A stretch of 12,623 nt of DNA from Candidatus Adlerbacteria bacterium (GTDB taxonomy: Bacteria; Patescibacteriota; Minisyncoccia; Phycocordibacterales; SBAW01): positions 1 through 12,623 of the forward strand of contig CAIJVL010000022.1 in assembly GCA_903824155.1 (NCBI GenBank). The letters run 5' to 3'. Below the pieces are notes generated by a model. The model was not told where the DNA came from, searched no databases, and worked only from the letters and a program-made list of their open reading frames with translations. A program made the position numbers and the translations under genes. Position 1 is the stretch's first letter; each line of letters begins with the position of its first letter. Shown piece by piece: positions 6,898 to 12,430 of this stretch.

Positions 6898-6903
6898 ATT
6901 TGA

Positions 6904-6929
6904 GGCCCTGCTGTTAAGCGGGGCCTTTT
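6904..6929 (+). terminator. Rho-independent terminator after the 174-aa gene
   Basis: GGCCCTGC (6904-6911) pairs with GCGGGGCC (6918-6925, one G-T pair), loop TGTTAA, then TTTT. Confidence 0.85.
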
Positions 6930-6950
6930 CCTTAGCGCATAGGGAAGCGT

Positions 6951-7031
6951 GGAGTTGAGTCACAGATACTTTTCTGCTGAAAAGTTCCGCGACCCTGCCT
7001 CGCACCAGTGCTCCGGCCGTTCAACTCCGCG
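6951..7031 (-). repeat. tmRNA-downstream element, copy A, with antisense T-arm
   Basis: In minus-strand (tmRNA) orientation this begins with GCGGAGTTGAAC (7030-7019), the exact reverse complement of the tmRNA T-arm core GTTCAACTCCGC. The shared core follows: GCCGGAGCA (7017-7009), TGCGAGGC (7004-6997) and AACTTTTCAGCAGAAA (6986-6971), ending in a 7-bp hairpin ACTTTTC/GAAAAGT (6968-6985). A sense T-arm-like TCAACTCC (6958-6951) closes the unit. The core matches 12574-12623 at about 43 of 50 positions. Confidence 0.7.
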
Positions 7032-7044
7032 GCTCTGCTCCCCG

Positions 7045-7087
7045 AAAATAAAAATAACCCCGCACGGGGCAGGGCCATTTTTATTTT
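7045..7087 (-). terminator. Terminator of the tmRNA gene
   Basis: CCCC/GGGG inner stem (7058-7061 and 7066-7069), with AAAATAAAAAT (7045-7055) able to pair with ATTTTTATTTT (7077-7087). On the minus strand the G-rich arm is followed by TTATTTTTATTTT. The near-symmetry makes it potentially bidirectional. Confidence 0.85.
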
Positions 7088-7089
7088 TG

Positions 7090-7461
7090 TGGAGATGGGC
7101 GGAGTTGAACCGCCGTGCAATAGAGAGGCGACGTTCGCTTCTACGAGGTGTAGGACATTTCAATTTGCTTTGGCTCTCATGTGTGAAATGAGCAAAATCA
7201 TTTTGAGCCGCAGATTCTAAGTTTCGACAGTAGCGTGAATCACTCGCTACAGCTATATCCTGTTATATAACACCCGACTCAAACCATCAGGCTAGGTTTG
7301 AGGGATGCGAGCGCTTAGGCTTACGCGAAAGCTAACTCGTTCGCCGAAAAGTACGGCGAAGCAACTGACTTTGCAGTTATGGTTACCGGATTTTAAAGCA
7401 GGTCCGGACTGCTACCTCGCGCTTTACGCGCTTATTTCCATTGTCGAAGCCTGGCATCCCC
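7090..7461 (-). ncRNA. ssrA: Transfer-messenger RNA (tmRNA)
   Basis: One-piece tmRNA of 372 nt without encoded CCA. The 5' end GGGGATGCCAGGCTTCGAC matches the usual tmRNA start; GGGGATG pairs with CATCTCC at the 3' end (7 bp, one G-U). The T-arm is GGCGG-TTCAACT-CCGCC (7114-7098), flush with the acceptor stem, and the discriminator is A at 7090. A first pseudoknot is visible after the 5' part: AGCAG/CTGCT enclosing TCCGGAC, whose CCGGA pairs with a later TCCGG. The tag frame begins at GCA (7374), preceded by the typical ATAACT. It works with SmpB, encoded upstream on the same strand, to rescue stalled ribosomes. CCA must be added after transcription. Transcription is either from its own undetected promoter or by readthrough from smpB; a leader hairpin abuts the 5' end. 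Confidence 0.95.
7321..7374 (-). other. tmRNA tag-peptide reading frame
   Basis: From the resume codon GCA the frame reads AKSVASPYFSANELAFA and ends TAA, with a second in-frame TAA two codons later. The peptide ends in LAFA rather than the usual LAA. A perfect 7-bp hairpin (TTCGCCG/CGGCGAA) lies inside the tag codons. UA at positions -5 and -4 supports the resume codon. Confidence 0.88.
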
Positions 7462-7462
7462 C

Positions 7463-7512
7463 TTGAGAACACGTACCACAAGTACAAAAAACAACAGGTA
7501 CTATGTGCTCAA
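7463..7512 (-). repeat. Leader hairpin abutting the tmRNA 5' end
   Basis: On the minus strand TTGAGCACATAGTACC (7512-7497) pairs with GGTACGTGTTCTCAA (7477-7463) with one mismatch, one G-U and one bulge. It ends one base before the mature 5' end. It probably belongs to the precursor leader removed by RNase P. Confidence 0.5.
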
Positions 7513-7538
7513 AATGAATGCCAGCGGCAATATGTTTG

Positions 7539-7560
7539 CAATAAGATAACCGAAAAGTGG
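7539..7560. repeat. Inverted repeat, distal arm (flanks the 71-aa gene)
   Basis: Complement of 7869-7890 at 21 of 22 positions. Core on + is AATAAGATAA-C-CGAAAAGTGG. The single mismatch becomes a G-U pair in minus-strand RNA. Confidence 0.75.
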
Positions 7561-7594
7561 GGAGGAGTTACGCAAAACTAGTTTGCCTCCCCCT
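7555..7594 (-). terminator. Probable terminator of the 71-aa gene
   Basis: On the minus strand GGGGAGG pairs with CCTCCCC, with an inner GCAAA/TTTGC stem, followed by ACTTTTC. The T-run is short and overlaps the distal inverted-repeat arm. Confidence 0.6.
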
Positions 7595-7612
7595 TTGTAG
7601 TGGCGCAGAATA

Positions 7613-7828
7613 TCAGTCGTCGAGCTCAAGGCCTGTTGAAGTCGGGCCTCTGCCGTCTATGTCTTCCAGGCTATCGTGCTTGGTTTTGTGCCGGCAGCCG
7701 CGATTCATGCCGCCTCGATGACAATCTTCGTTCATCACCAACATAAGTTGGTCGTCAGCAATTTCTCGCAACTCCGAACCTCTTGTACGCATGGTTACAC
7801 GCGCAGTGTTTTTATTGCCCCGTACCAT
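7613..7828 (-). CDS. Hypothetical protein between smpB and ssrA (71 aa)
   Basis: Not recognised. The ATG at 7828 has AAGGA 7 nt upstream; an in-frame TTG two codons earlier is too close to that site. The protein is very polar: a basic N-terminus (MVRGNKNTARVTMRTRG), a short hydrophobic helix (ELREIADDQLMLVM, about 19-32), then EDCHRGGMNRGCRHKTKHD (about 34-52), with two Cys and three His spaced so that they could bind a metal, and an acidic tail. It lies between smpB and ssrA on the same strand, inside a 352-bp segment bounded by a 22-bp inverted repeat. A hairpin terminator follows. A link to trans-translation is possible from position only; it may equally be a passenger of a small inserted cassette. 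Confidence 0.55.
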   Translation of the reverse strand: MVRGNKNTARVTMRTRGSELREIADDQLMLVMNEDCHRGGMNRGCRHKTKHDSLEDIDGRGPTSTGLELDD

Positions 7829-7868
7829 AGTCAAGTCCTTTCTCTCCGTTAGTGATCTCTGCAGTTGA

Positions 7869-7890
7869 CCACTTTTCGATTATCTTATTG
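7869..7890. repeat. Inverted repeat, proximal arm (overlaps the smpB stop)
   Basis: Partner of 7539-7560. In minus orientation it starts with the last smpB codon CAA and the stop TAA, so the repeat reaches into the gene end. Confidence 0.75.
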
Positions 7891-8328
7891 ATTTTTCAAA
7901 GTACGCTGAATGTCGCGCTTGGTGTCCCTTTCTTTTAGAACGCTTCGCTTATCATACACCTTACGACCTCGCGCGATAGCTATTTTTACCTTCAATTTAC
8001 TGCCTTTATTGTACACTGCAAGTGGCACTACTGTCAACCCCTTTTGGCCTTCGGCAGCGCTCAGTTTTACCAGCTCTTTTTTATTGACCAAGAGCTTGCG
8101 GGTGCGCTCCGGCTCGTAGTCTTTGGGCGTGTTAGCCGCTTGGTAGGGGGGTATGCTCATGCCGACAATGTAGGCCTCGCCGCCGCGCACTACTATATGC
8201 GAGCCTTCAAGTTTGCCATGGTGCGCGCGCAGGCTCTTTACCTCGTGGCCCAGCAGCTGCAAACCCGCCTCGATTTCTTCGAGGACTTCGTAGTCTAAAC
8301 GCGCCTTTTTATGCTCTAGCAGGTTCAC
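7885..8328 (-). CDS. smpB: SsrA-binding protein SmpB
   Basis: Binds tmRNA and places it in the empty decoding centre of stalled ribosomes, starting trans-translation. The 147-residue protein has the family core in order: HKKARLDYEV (6-15), EAGLQLLGHEVKSLR (20-34), GGEAYIVGMSIPPY (49-62), ERTRKLLVNKKEL (74-86), VVPLAVYNKGSKLKVKIAIARGRKVYDKR (100-128), and a basic tail. The start is GTG 8328, because no other start exists before an in-frame upstream stop. The N-terminal extension before the core is very short compared with E. coli SmpB. The -10 box TATATT ends 6 nt before the GTG, so the message may be leaderless. It is followed on the same strand by a small gene and by ssrA, as expected for a functional partner. 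Confidence 0.97.
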   Translation of the reverse strand: MNLLEHKKARLDYEVLEEIEAGLQLLGHEVKSLRAHHGKLEGSHIVVRGGEAYIVGMSIPPYQAANTPKDYEPERTRKLLVNKKELVKLSAAEGQKGLTVVPLAVYNKGSKLKVKIAIARGRKVYDKRSVLKERDTKRDIQRTLKNQ

Positions 8329-8334
8329 TCCAAA

Positions 8335-8340
8335 AATATA
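8335..8340 (-). promoter_or_regulatory. -10 box of smpB, leaderless geometry
   Basis: TATATT on the minus strand, with GTG beginning 7 nt after it. A -35-like TTGATG (8365-8360) lies 19 bp upstream, longer than ideal. It interleaves with the ftsH promoter. Confidence 0.5.
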
Positions 8341-8347
8341 GCACTCT

Positions 8348-8376
8348 TTGGTTTAAATTCATCAAAATGCTATACT
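8348..8376 (+). promoter_or_regulatory. Promoter of ftsH, nearly leaderless
   Basis: -35 TTGGTT (8348-8353), exact 17-bp spacer, -10 TATACT (8371-8376). The ATG lies at 8386, so the leader would be 0-3 nt. Overlapping face-to-face smpB and ftsH promoters could interfere with each other. Confidence 0.65.
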
Positions 8377-8385
8377 GTAGTCTTC

Positions 8386-10359
8386 ATGGCAAACTCCAAT
8401 GACAATGGGCCTACTAATGACAAACCGGGCCAGCAGGGCGGTAAAAAGTCTCGCATGCCCAAAGTGCCCGGCAATATGCCCGGCGACAGCTTCTGGGTCA
8501 ATCTTGCTACTTCGGTAGTGCTTTTGCTTTTGCTGGCCGGCGCATACGCGTACTTTATTGGAGCAGCCAAGTCTACTCCGGCCACTATCCCGATTTCGCA
8601 GGTAGCGCAGGATATCAATACGGGCAAAATCTCGTCCATCAGTGTTAATGGCGACGATCTTGATATCACCTATGCTGACAAGACAGAAAAGACCGCCAAA
8701 AAAGAGACCGACATCGGGCTAACCCAAACGCTGGCCAACTATGGCGTCGACAAAACGCAGCTCGACAAAATAACCATCACCATCGCCAGCCAAAGCGGAT
8801 GGGCATTTTGGCTCAACGTATTGGCGCCGTTTGCCGCACCTGTTTTGCTCATCGCATTTTTTGTCTGGTATCTCTCGCGCCAGGTAAAAGGGGCGGGGAT
8901 GCAGGCGTTTTCATTCGGCCAAAGCAAGCCGCGCCTTATCGACCCCAACGATGCCAACTCGCGCGTAACGTTTAAAGACGTTGCCGGAGCAAAAGAAGCT
9001 AAAGAAGAGCTGCTTGAAGTGGTGGACTTCCTCAAAAATCCTAAAAAGTTCTTGGACATTGGCGCGCGCATCCCCAAAGGCATACTCATGATGGGCGCGC
9101 CGGGCACCGGCAAGACGCTGCTGGCACGGGCCGTGGCCGGCGAGGCGGGCGTTCCATTTTTCTCTATCTCGGGTTCGGAGTTTGTCGAAATGTTCGTTGG
9201 CGTCGGCGCCAGCCGCGTGCGCGATCTTTTCTTAACTGCTAAAAAAGCCGCGCCGGCGATTATCTTTGTCGATGAAATCGACGCCGTCGGCCGCGTGCGC
9301 GGCACGGGCGTTGGCGGCGGCAATGACGAGCGCGAGCAAACACTCAACCAGATCTTGGTTGAGATGGACGGCTTTGAGCCCAACGAAAAGGTAATTGTGA
9401 TGGCGGCAACCAACCGCCCCGACGTTTTGGACCCGGCACTCTTGCGTCCTGGCCGCTTTGACCGCCGCGTTACCATCGACCTGCCCGACCGCGGCGACCG
9501 TTTGGAAATTCTTAAAATACACTCGCGCAAAAAGCCGTTTGCCGAAGACGTAAACCTAGAGGTAGTGGCCGAGCGCACGCCGGGCTTCTCCGGCGCCGAC
9601 CTCTTTAGCCTTATGAACGAGGGCGCTATTTTGGCAGCGCGCGAAAACCGCAAGACAGTTGCACAGTATGACCTTATCCGCAGCATCGAAAAGGTCATGC
9701 TCGGCCCGGAAAGGAAGACTCACGTACTTAATAAAAAAGAAAAAGAAATCACTGCATACCATGAGGCCGGCCACGCATTGGTGGCATCGGTCTTGCCGCA
9801 TACCGACCCGGTACATAAAATTTCGATCATCAGCCGTGGCCGCGCCGCAGGGTATACGCTTAAGCTGCCGCTCGAAGACAAGCGCATGCAAAGCAAAAAA
9901 GAGTTTTTGGATGACATTGCCATGTCGCTTGGCGGCTATATTGCCGAAAAGACCGTCTTTGGCGACATTACGACCGGCCCCAGCAACGACTTGCAAGTGC
10001 TGACCAACTTGGCTCGCAACATGGTCACGCGCTGGGGCATGAGCGAGAAGATGGGCACTATTGCCTTGGAAGGAGAAGGCGGCCGAGCGCTTTTTGGCGC
10101 AGGCGTCGAGGGCGCGCAGTATTCGCAAAAAGTCTCGGCAGATATTGACGAGGAAGTAAAAAAGATAATCGACGATGCGTACGAAAAAGCGCAAAACATA
10201 ATCAACGAGCATCGTAAAGTGCTTAACGCGATTGCCAACCGCCTTGTCGAGGTAGAAACGATAGAGCGCCCCGAGTTCGAGCAGCTGCTTATCGTCCACG
10301 GCATCCAGCCCAAAAGGAAAGAGGAGATAATCGAAACGCCCGTTAACGTAAACTTTTAA
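8386..10359 (+). CDS. ftsH: ATP-dependent zinc metalloprotease FtsH
   Basis: A membrane-anchored AAA+ protease that extracts and degrades membrane and short-lived cytoplasmic proteins, and in other bacteria some SsrA-tagged ones. The 657-residue protein has a polar N-terminus, TM1 (about 36-60), a small periplasmic/extracytoplasmic domain (62-135) and TM2 (139-163). The AAA module has Walker A GAPGTGKT (237-244), Walker B IIFVDEID with D296 and E297, pore motif FVGVG and arginine fingers in RPGRFDR. The protease domain has zinc motif HEAGH (459-463) and the third-ligand region SNDL (about 534-537). All key residues are intact and the length is normal. The start ATG is leaderless-like. It stands alone, divergent from smpB, with a bidirectional terminator downstream. 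The C-terminal tail after about 640 is short and charged. Confidence 0.98.
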   Translation: MANSNDNGPTNDKPGQQGGKKSRMPKVPGNMPGDSFWVNLATSVVLLLLLAGAYAYFIGAAKSTPATIPISQVAQDINTGKISSISVNGDDLDITYADKTEKTAKKETDIGLTQTLANYGVDKTQLDKITITIASQSGWAFWLNVLAPFAAPVLLIAFFVWYLSRQVKGAGMQAFSFGQSKPRLIDPNDANSRVTFKDVAGAKEAKEELLEVVDFLKNPKKFLDIGARIPKGILMMGAPGTGKTLLARAVAGEAGVPFFSISGSEFVEMFVGVGASRVRDLFLTAKKAAPAIIFVDEIDAVGRVRGTGVGGGNDEREQTLNQILVEMDGFEPNEKVIVMAATNRPDVLDPALLRPGRFDRRVTIDLPDRGDRLEILKIHSRKKPFAEDVNLEVVAERTPGFSGADLFSLMNEGAILAARENRKTVAQYDLIRSIEKVMLGPERKTHVLNKKEKEITAYHEAGHALVASVLPHTDPVHKISIISRGRAAGYTLKLPLEDKRMQSKKEFLDDIAMSLGGYIAEKTVFGDITTGPSNDLQVLTNLARNMVTRWGMSEKMGTIALEGEGGRALFGAGVEGAQYSQKVSADIDEEVKKIIDDAYEKAQNIINEHRKVLNAIANRLVEVETIERPEFEQLLIVHGIQPKRKEEIIETPVNVNF

Positions 10360-10400
10360 TTAGTTAAAAGTTAAATAAAGAAGATTAGCTTGCTAAAATA

Positions 10401-10430
10401 AAAGGCCGCTCAAGCGTGAGTGGCCTTTTT
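10401..10430. terminator. Bidirectional terminator between ftsH and the Cys-rich gene
   Basis: AAAGGCCGCTCA (10401-10412), AGCG loop, TGAGTGGCCTTT (10417-10428), one G-T pair, then a T-run on +. On the minus strand it is followed by TTTTATTTT, so it can serve both convergent genes. Confidence 0.9.
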
Positions 10431-10720
10431 CAGTCCTTTATCCAAGACACTGGTTGTATGGGGATGTTCGACGAGGCAAGTACAAACGTGTACTGCCGTG
10501 CCTCCCCCCTATACTCTTCGTCGAATTGCTCGGTGGACATAAACGCCTTGCCGCACGTGTTGCACCAAAAGTATGTGCCCGAAAAAATTTCTCCCCAGTA
10601 CGAGCCTTGTGGATCATTCGGACGGTAACATTTCATCTTGGCGAGCCTTTTATCAAGTGTATGCCGAGTAATAGGGTGGGGCATCGTCGGCGCCTTCACC
10701 GCTACGCGCGTTTCATCCAT
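10430..10720 (-). CDS. Small Cys-containing protein, paralogue 2 (96 aa)
   Basis: Not recognised functionally. The ATG at 10720 has AGGAG about 7 nt upstream. The C-terminal half, TYFWCNTCGKAFM (49-61), EQFDEEYRGEAR (64-75), YTFVLA (77-82) and PVSWIKD, aligns with the neighbouring 101-residue protein, so the two are tandem paralogues. CxxC is at 53-56. Unlike its partner it lacks the first CxxC and keeps only H20 and C31 in that region, so a four-Cys zinc ribbon would be incomplete. The stop sits on the bidirectional terminator shared with ftsH. It lies 94 bp after the paralogue and is separated from it by a hairpin terminator, so it probably has its own promoter, which I cannot place. Confidence 0.75.
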   Translation of the reverse strand: MDETRVAVKAPTMPHPITRHTLDKRLAKMKCYRPNDPQGSYWGEIFSGTYFWCNTCGKAFMSTEQFDEEYRGEARQYTFVLASSNIPIQPVSWIKD

Positions 10721-10769
10721 GTCTCTCTCCTATGAACTTCCCTCGCACCAGAGTACCTGAAATGGATAC

Positions 10770-10811
10770 AAAAAGAAATCCCCGGCGCATTGTAAAAATG
10801 TCCGGGAATTT
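10770..10811 (-). terminator. Rho-independent terminator of paralogue 1
   Basis: On the minus strand AAATTCCCGG (10811-10802) pairs with CCGGGGATTT (10785-10776), 10 bp with one G-U, followed by CTTTTTG. Confidence 0.85.
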
Positions 10812-10814
10812 TTG

Positions 10815-11120
10815 CTATTTGAGCCAGTCGACCACTCGCACTTTGATGGACGGCGTTTGTATCGGTGCAAGGACAAACACCAGTTGGCCGTCTCGGGCCT
10901 GCTCGCGCCTTGCATCGCTATCTAGCTGTTCGGGCGGCATGCGGCCTTCTTTACAATATTCGCACCAAAAGTACGAAACGTTAAAAAGGGTTCCGGGGTA
11001 CACGTTGTCGATTTCGGATTCGCGGCGCCACTTCATATTGCCAACCTTCCTCTCCATCGGGTTGCAACATTTGCGGCACAGAGTGATTACCGTAACTCTG
11101 TTTTCGTTTGCAGTCTGCAT
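10815..11120 (-). CDS. Small zinc-ribbon-like protein, paralogue 1 (101 aa)
   Basis: Starts at ATG 11120, with GGAGG 6 nt upstream; the longer open frame to a GTG at 11144 would swallow that site. An N-terminal CRKCC (15-19) and a second YFWCEYC (50-56) give two CxxC pairs, a plausible zinc ribbon with a 34-residue insertion. Then come MPPEQLDSDARREQARDG (61-78), LVFVLAPIQTP and VRVVDWLK. The shared pattern YFWCxxC, MxxEQxD, EAR or EQAR, FVLA, VxWxK with the downstream 96-residue protein shows a local duplication. No DNA-binding or catalytic motif beyond the Cys pairs. Function unknown. A terminator follows, so it is its own unit. Confidence 0.78.
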   Translation of the reverse strand: MQTANENRVTVITLCRKCCNPMERKVGNMKWRRESEIDNVYPGTLFNVSYFWCEYCKEGRMPPEQLDSDARREQARDGQLVFVLAPIQTPSIKVRVVDWLK

Positions 11121-11171
11121 TTTCAGCCTCCACGGGTTACACAATCTGCCAATACACTACTCCTCTTTTAT

Positions 11172-11215
11172 AAAAAAAGAAAATCCCCGCCCTCAATTGA
11201 TGAGAGGGCGGGGAT
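11172..11215 (-). terminator. Rho-independent terminator of the amidohydrolase gene
   Basis: A 12-bp perfect stem (ATCCCCGCCCTC with GAGGGCGGGGAT, 11183-11194 and 11204-11215). On the minus strand it is followed by TTTCTTTTTTTA. It starts 5 bp past the stop codon. Confidence 0.95.
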
Positions 11216-11220
11216 GATTT

Positions 11221-12342
11221 TTAGAACTTACGGAATTGCTTCCAACCGTGAGGCAATCCCCACGCTTCGTAATCTCCCGCAAGCGAGCGGGCGATACTGT
11301 CGAGGTCCGTTTCGTTGAGCCGTTCGGCCCGGGCAATTTTACTCAAGACCGAGACGTTGTAGTACCTCTCCGCATCCGCAAGAGAATCAATCTCGCGGAC
11401 CAAGAGCGGCGAGAGAGGCAAAGGCATGAACAAATCGTTGATATTGTCCGTGCCGAGCCGCACATCGATGCCTGCGTAGGCCAGGTATCTAACGCGCGCA
11501 ATAGACGAACGTGTCGGGCCTGTTATATGTCGAGGCTGCCGCATTGAGGCTGCAGCGCGAGGTGCGCAGATAACACCGATGTTGTTTTCCTTGAGACCCC
11601 ACACCATTTTCTCATAACGAGCCTCGCTGTAGCCGCTTGGAGAAATCATGTGGACGGCCCACACCTTGGGACGCCTGTTCTCGGGAAGCCGGTTAGTGAT
11701 AAGATACCGGACCGCCTCTATCAGCTGCTCGGTGCCGTTTTCCTCCGGCATGTTGGTCTGGTCGACGTGCACTTGAATAGGTATCTGATTGTCGATACCG
11801 ATTTCAAGCAGGGTAGCCAGGTGGCCACCAAAGCCTATGCGCTTTGGGTTCCACGGCCGGTGATCGCGTTCGGGTAGACCCACCAAAAACTGTGCGCGTT
11901 TAGCAAGCTGCTCGATATGCTTTTGCCGGTCTGAATCCCTCGTCTTAAATCCGAAGATAGGATACGCTCCGACATGAATATCGATTTTCTTTTGATATTT
12001 CTTGCGCAGCTCAAGCGCCACTTCAAATGCGCGCCCCTCAATATCGGGCGAGCAGTCGGTTATTAGGTTGACGCGAACTTCGCCCGCGGCAATTTTTGCC
12101 TCAATAAGCCACGTCATCCGCTGCCGCTGACTCTCTGTGGTGTAAGCTAGCCCGCGATGCAGCACGCCGACGGTGATCTGCTTTACAGGCAGGGATGCGT
12201 CGATAAAGTTTTCGAACGGTCCCTGATGGGTGAAGTACCGCGCATTAAAGGTAAACGAACGATCGCCGTGGCAGTGATAGTCTTGGAATCCTTTCGATGA
12301 AATGGCAGCAGGCGGCATTTCTTCGGCTAAAAACTTTCTCAC
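11221..12342 (-). CDS. Amidohydrolase-superfamily protein, cytosine-deaminase (CodA)-like, altered active site
   Basis: A 373-residue cytoplasmic protein of the metal-dependent amidohydrolase (TIM-barrel) superfamily. Visible ligand motifs in order are HxH (H23, H25 in DYHCHGD), IQVHVDQTN (H192), VWAVHMIS (H231) and LGTDNIND (D299). The order and the GTDNIND segment fit the CodA branch. In CodA-type deaminases the third motif reads HxDE, with the Glu (E217 in E. coli) as catalytic proton shuttle; here it is Gln195, and the following Asp is Asn197. Metal ligands are kept, so the fold and metal site should survive, but cytosine deamination by the usual mechanism is doubtful. The start is GTG 12342, with GAGGTG 4 nt upstream. 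It is a single-gene unit with a strong terminator, divergent from tRNA-Ile. Substrate unknown. Confidence 0.85.
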   Translation of the reverse strand: MRKFLAEEMPPAAISSKGFQDYHCHGDRSFTFNARYFTHQGPFENFIDASLPVKQITVGVLHRGLAYTTESQRQRMTWLIEAKIAAGEVRVNLITDCSPDIEGRAFEVALELRKKYQKKIDIHVGAYPIFGFKTRDSDRQKHIEQLAKRAQFLVGLPERDHRPWNPKRIGFGGHLATLLEIGIDNQIPIQVHVDQTNMPEENGTEQLIEAVRYLITNRLPENRRPKVWAVHMISPSGYSEARYEKMVWGLKENNIGVICAPRAAASMRQPRHITGPTRSSIARVRYLAYAGIDVRLGTDNINDLFMPLPLSPLLVREIDSLADAERYYNVSVLSKIARAERLNETDLDSIARSLAGDYEAWGLPHGWKQFRKF

Positions 12343-12430
12343 TAGGCACCTCTCTCTGGTTGTGAATGTGTTAAGAACGCTGAAGAGAGCCTAGCATAAA
12401 GCTGAGTTTTCGGATAGATTAAAGCAGATT

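Noticed and set aside
6951..7114. Amplification (MDA) inversion chimera as the sole explanation for the antisense T-arm
   Set aside because: Two separate loci share the same core in the same orientation to their RNA genes, which random chimeras would not produce; not fully excluded without reads.
6932..7220. Several open frames across the tmRNA 3' end and copy A, both strands
   Set aside because: They run through the tmRNA T-arm, its terminator and the repeat, and have no ribosome sites; they are by-products of structured RNA sequence.
8739..10313. Long minus-strand and alternate-frame open frames opposite ftsH
   Set aside because: Shadows of a strongly biased coding frame; composition is Ser/Arg-rich with no recognisable domain, and ftsH is intact.
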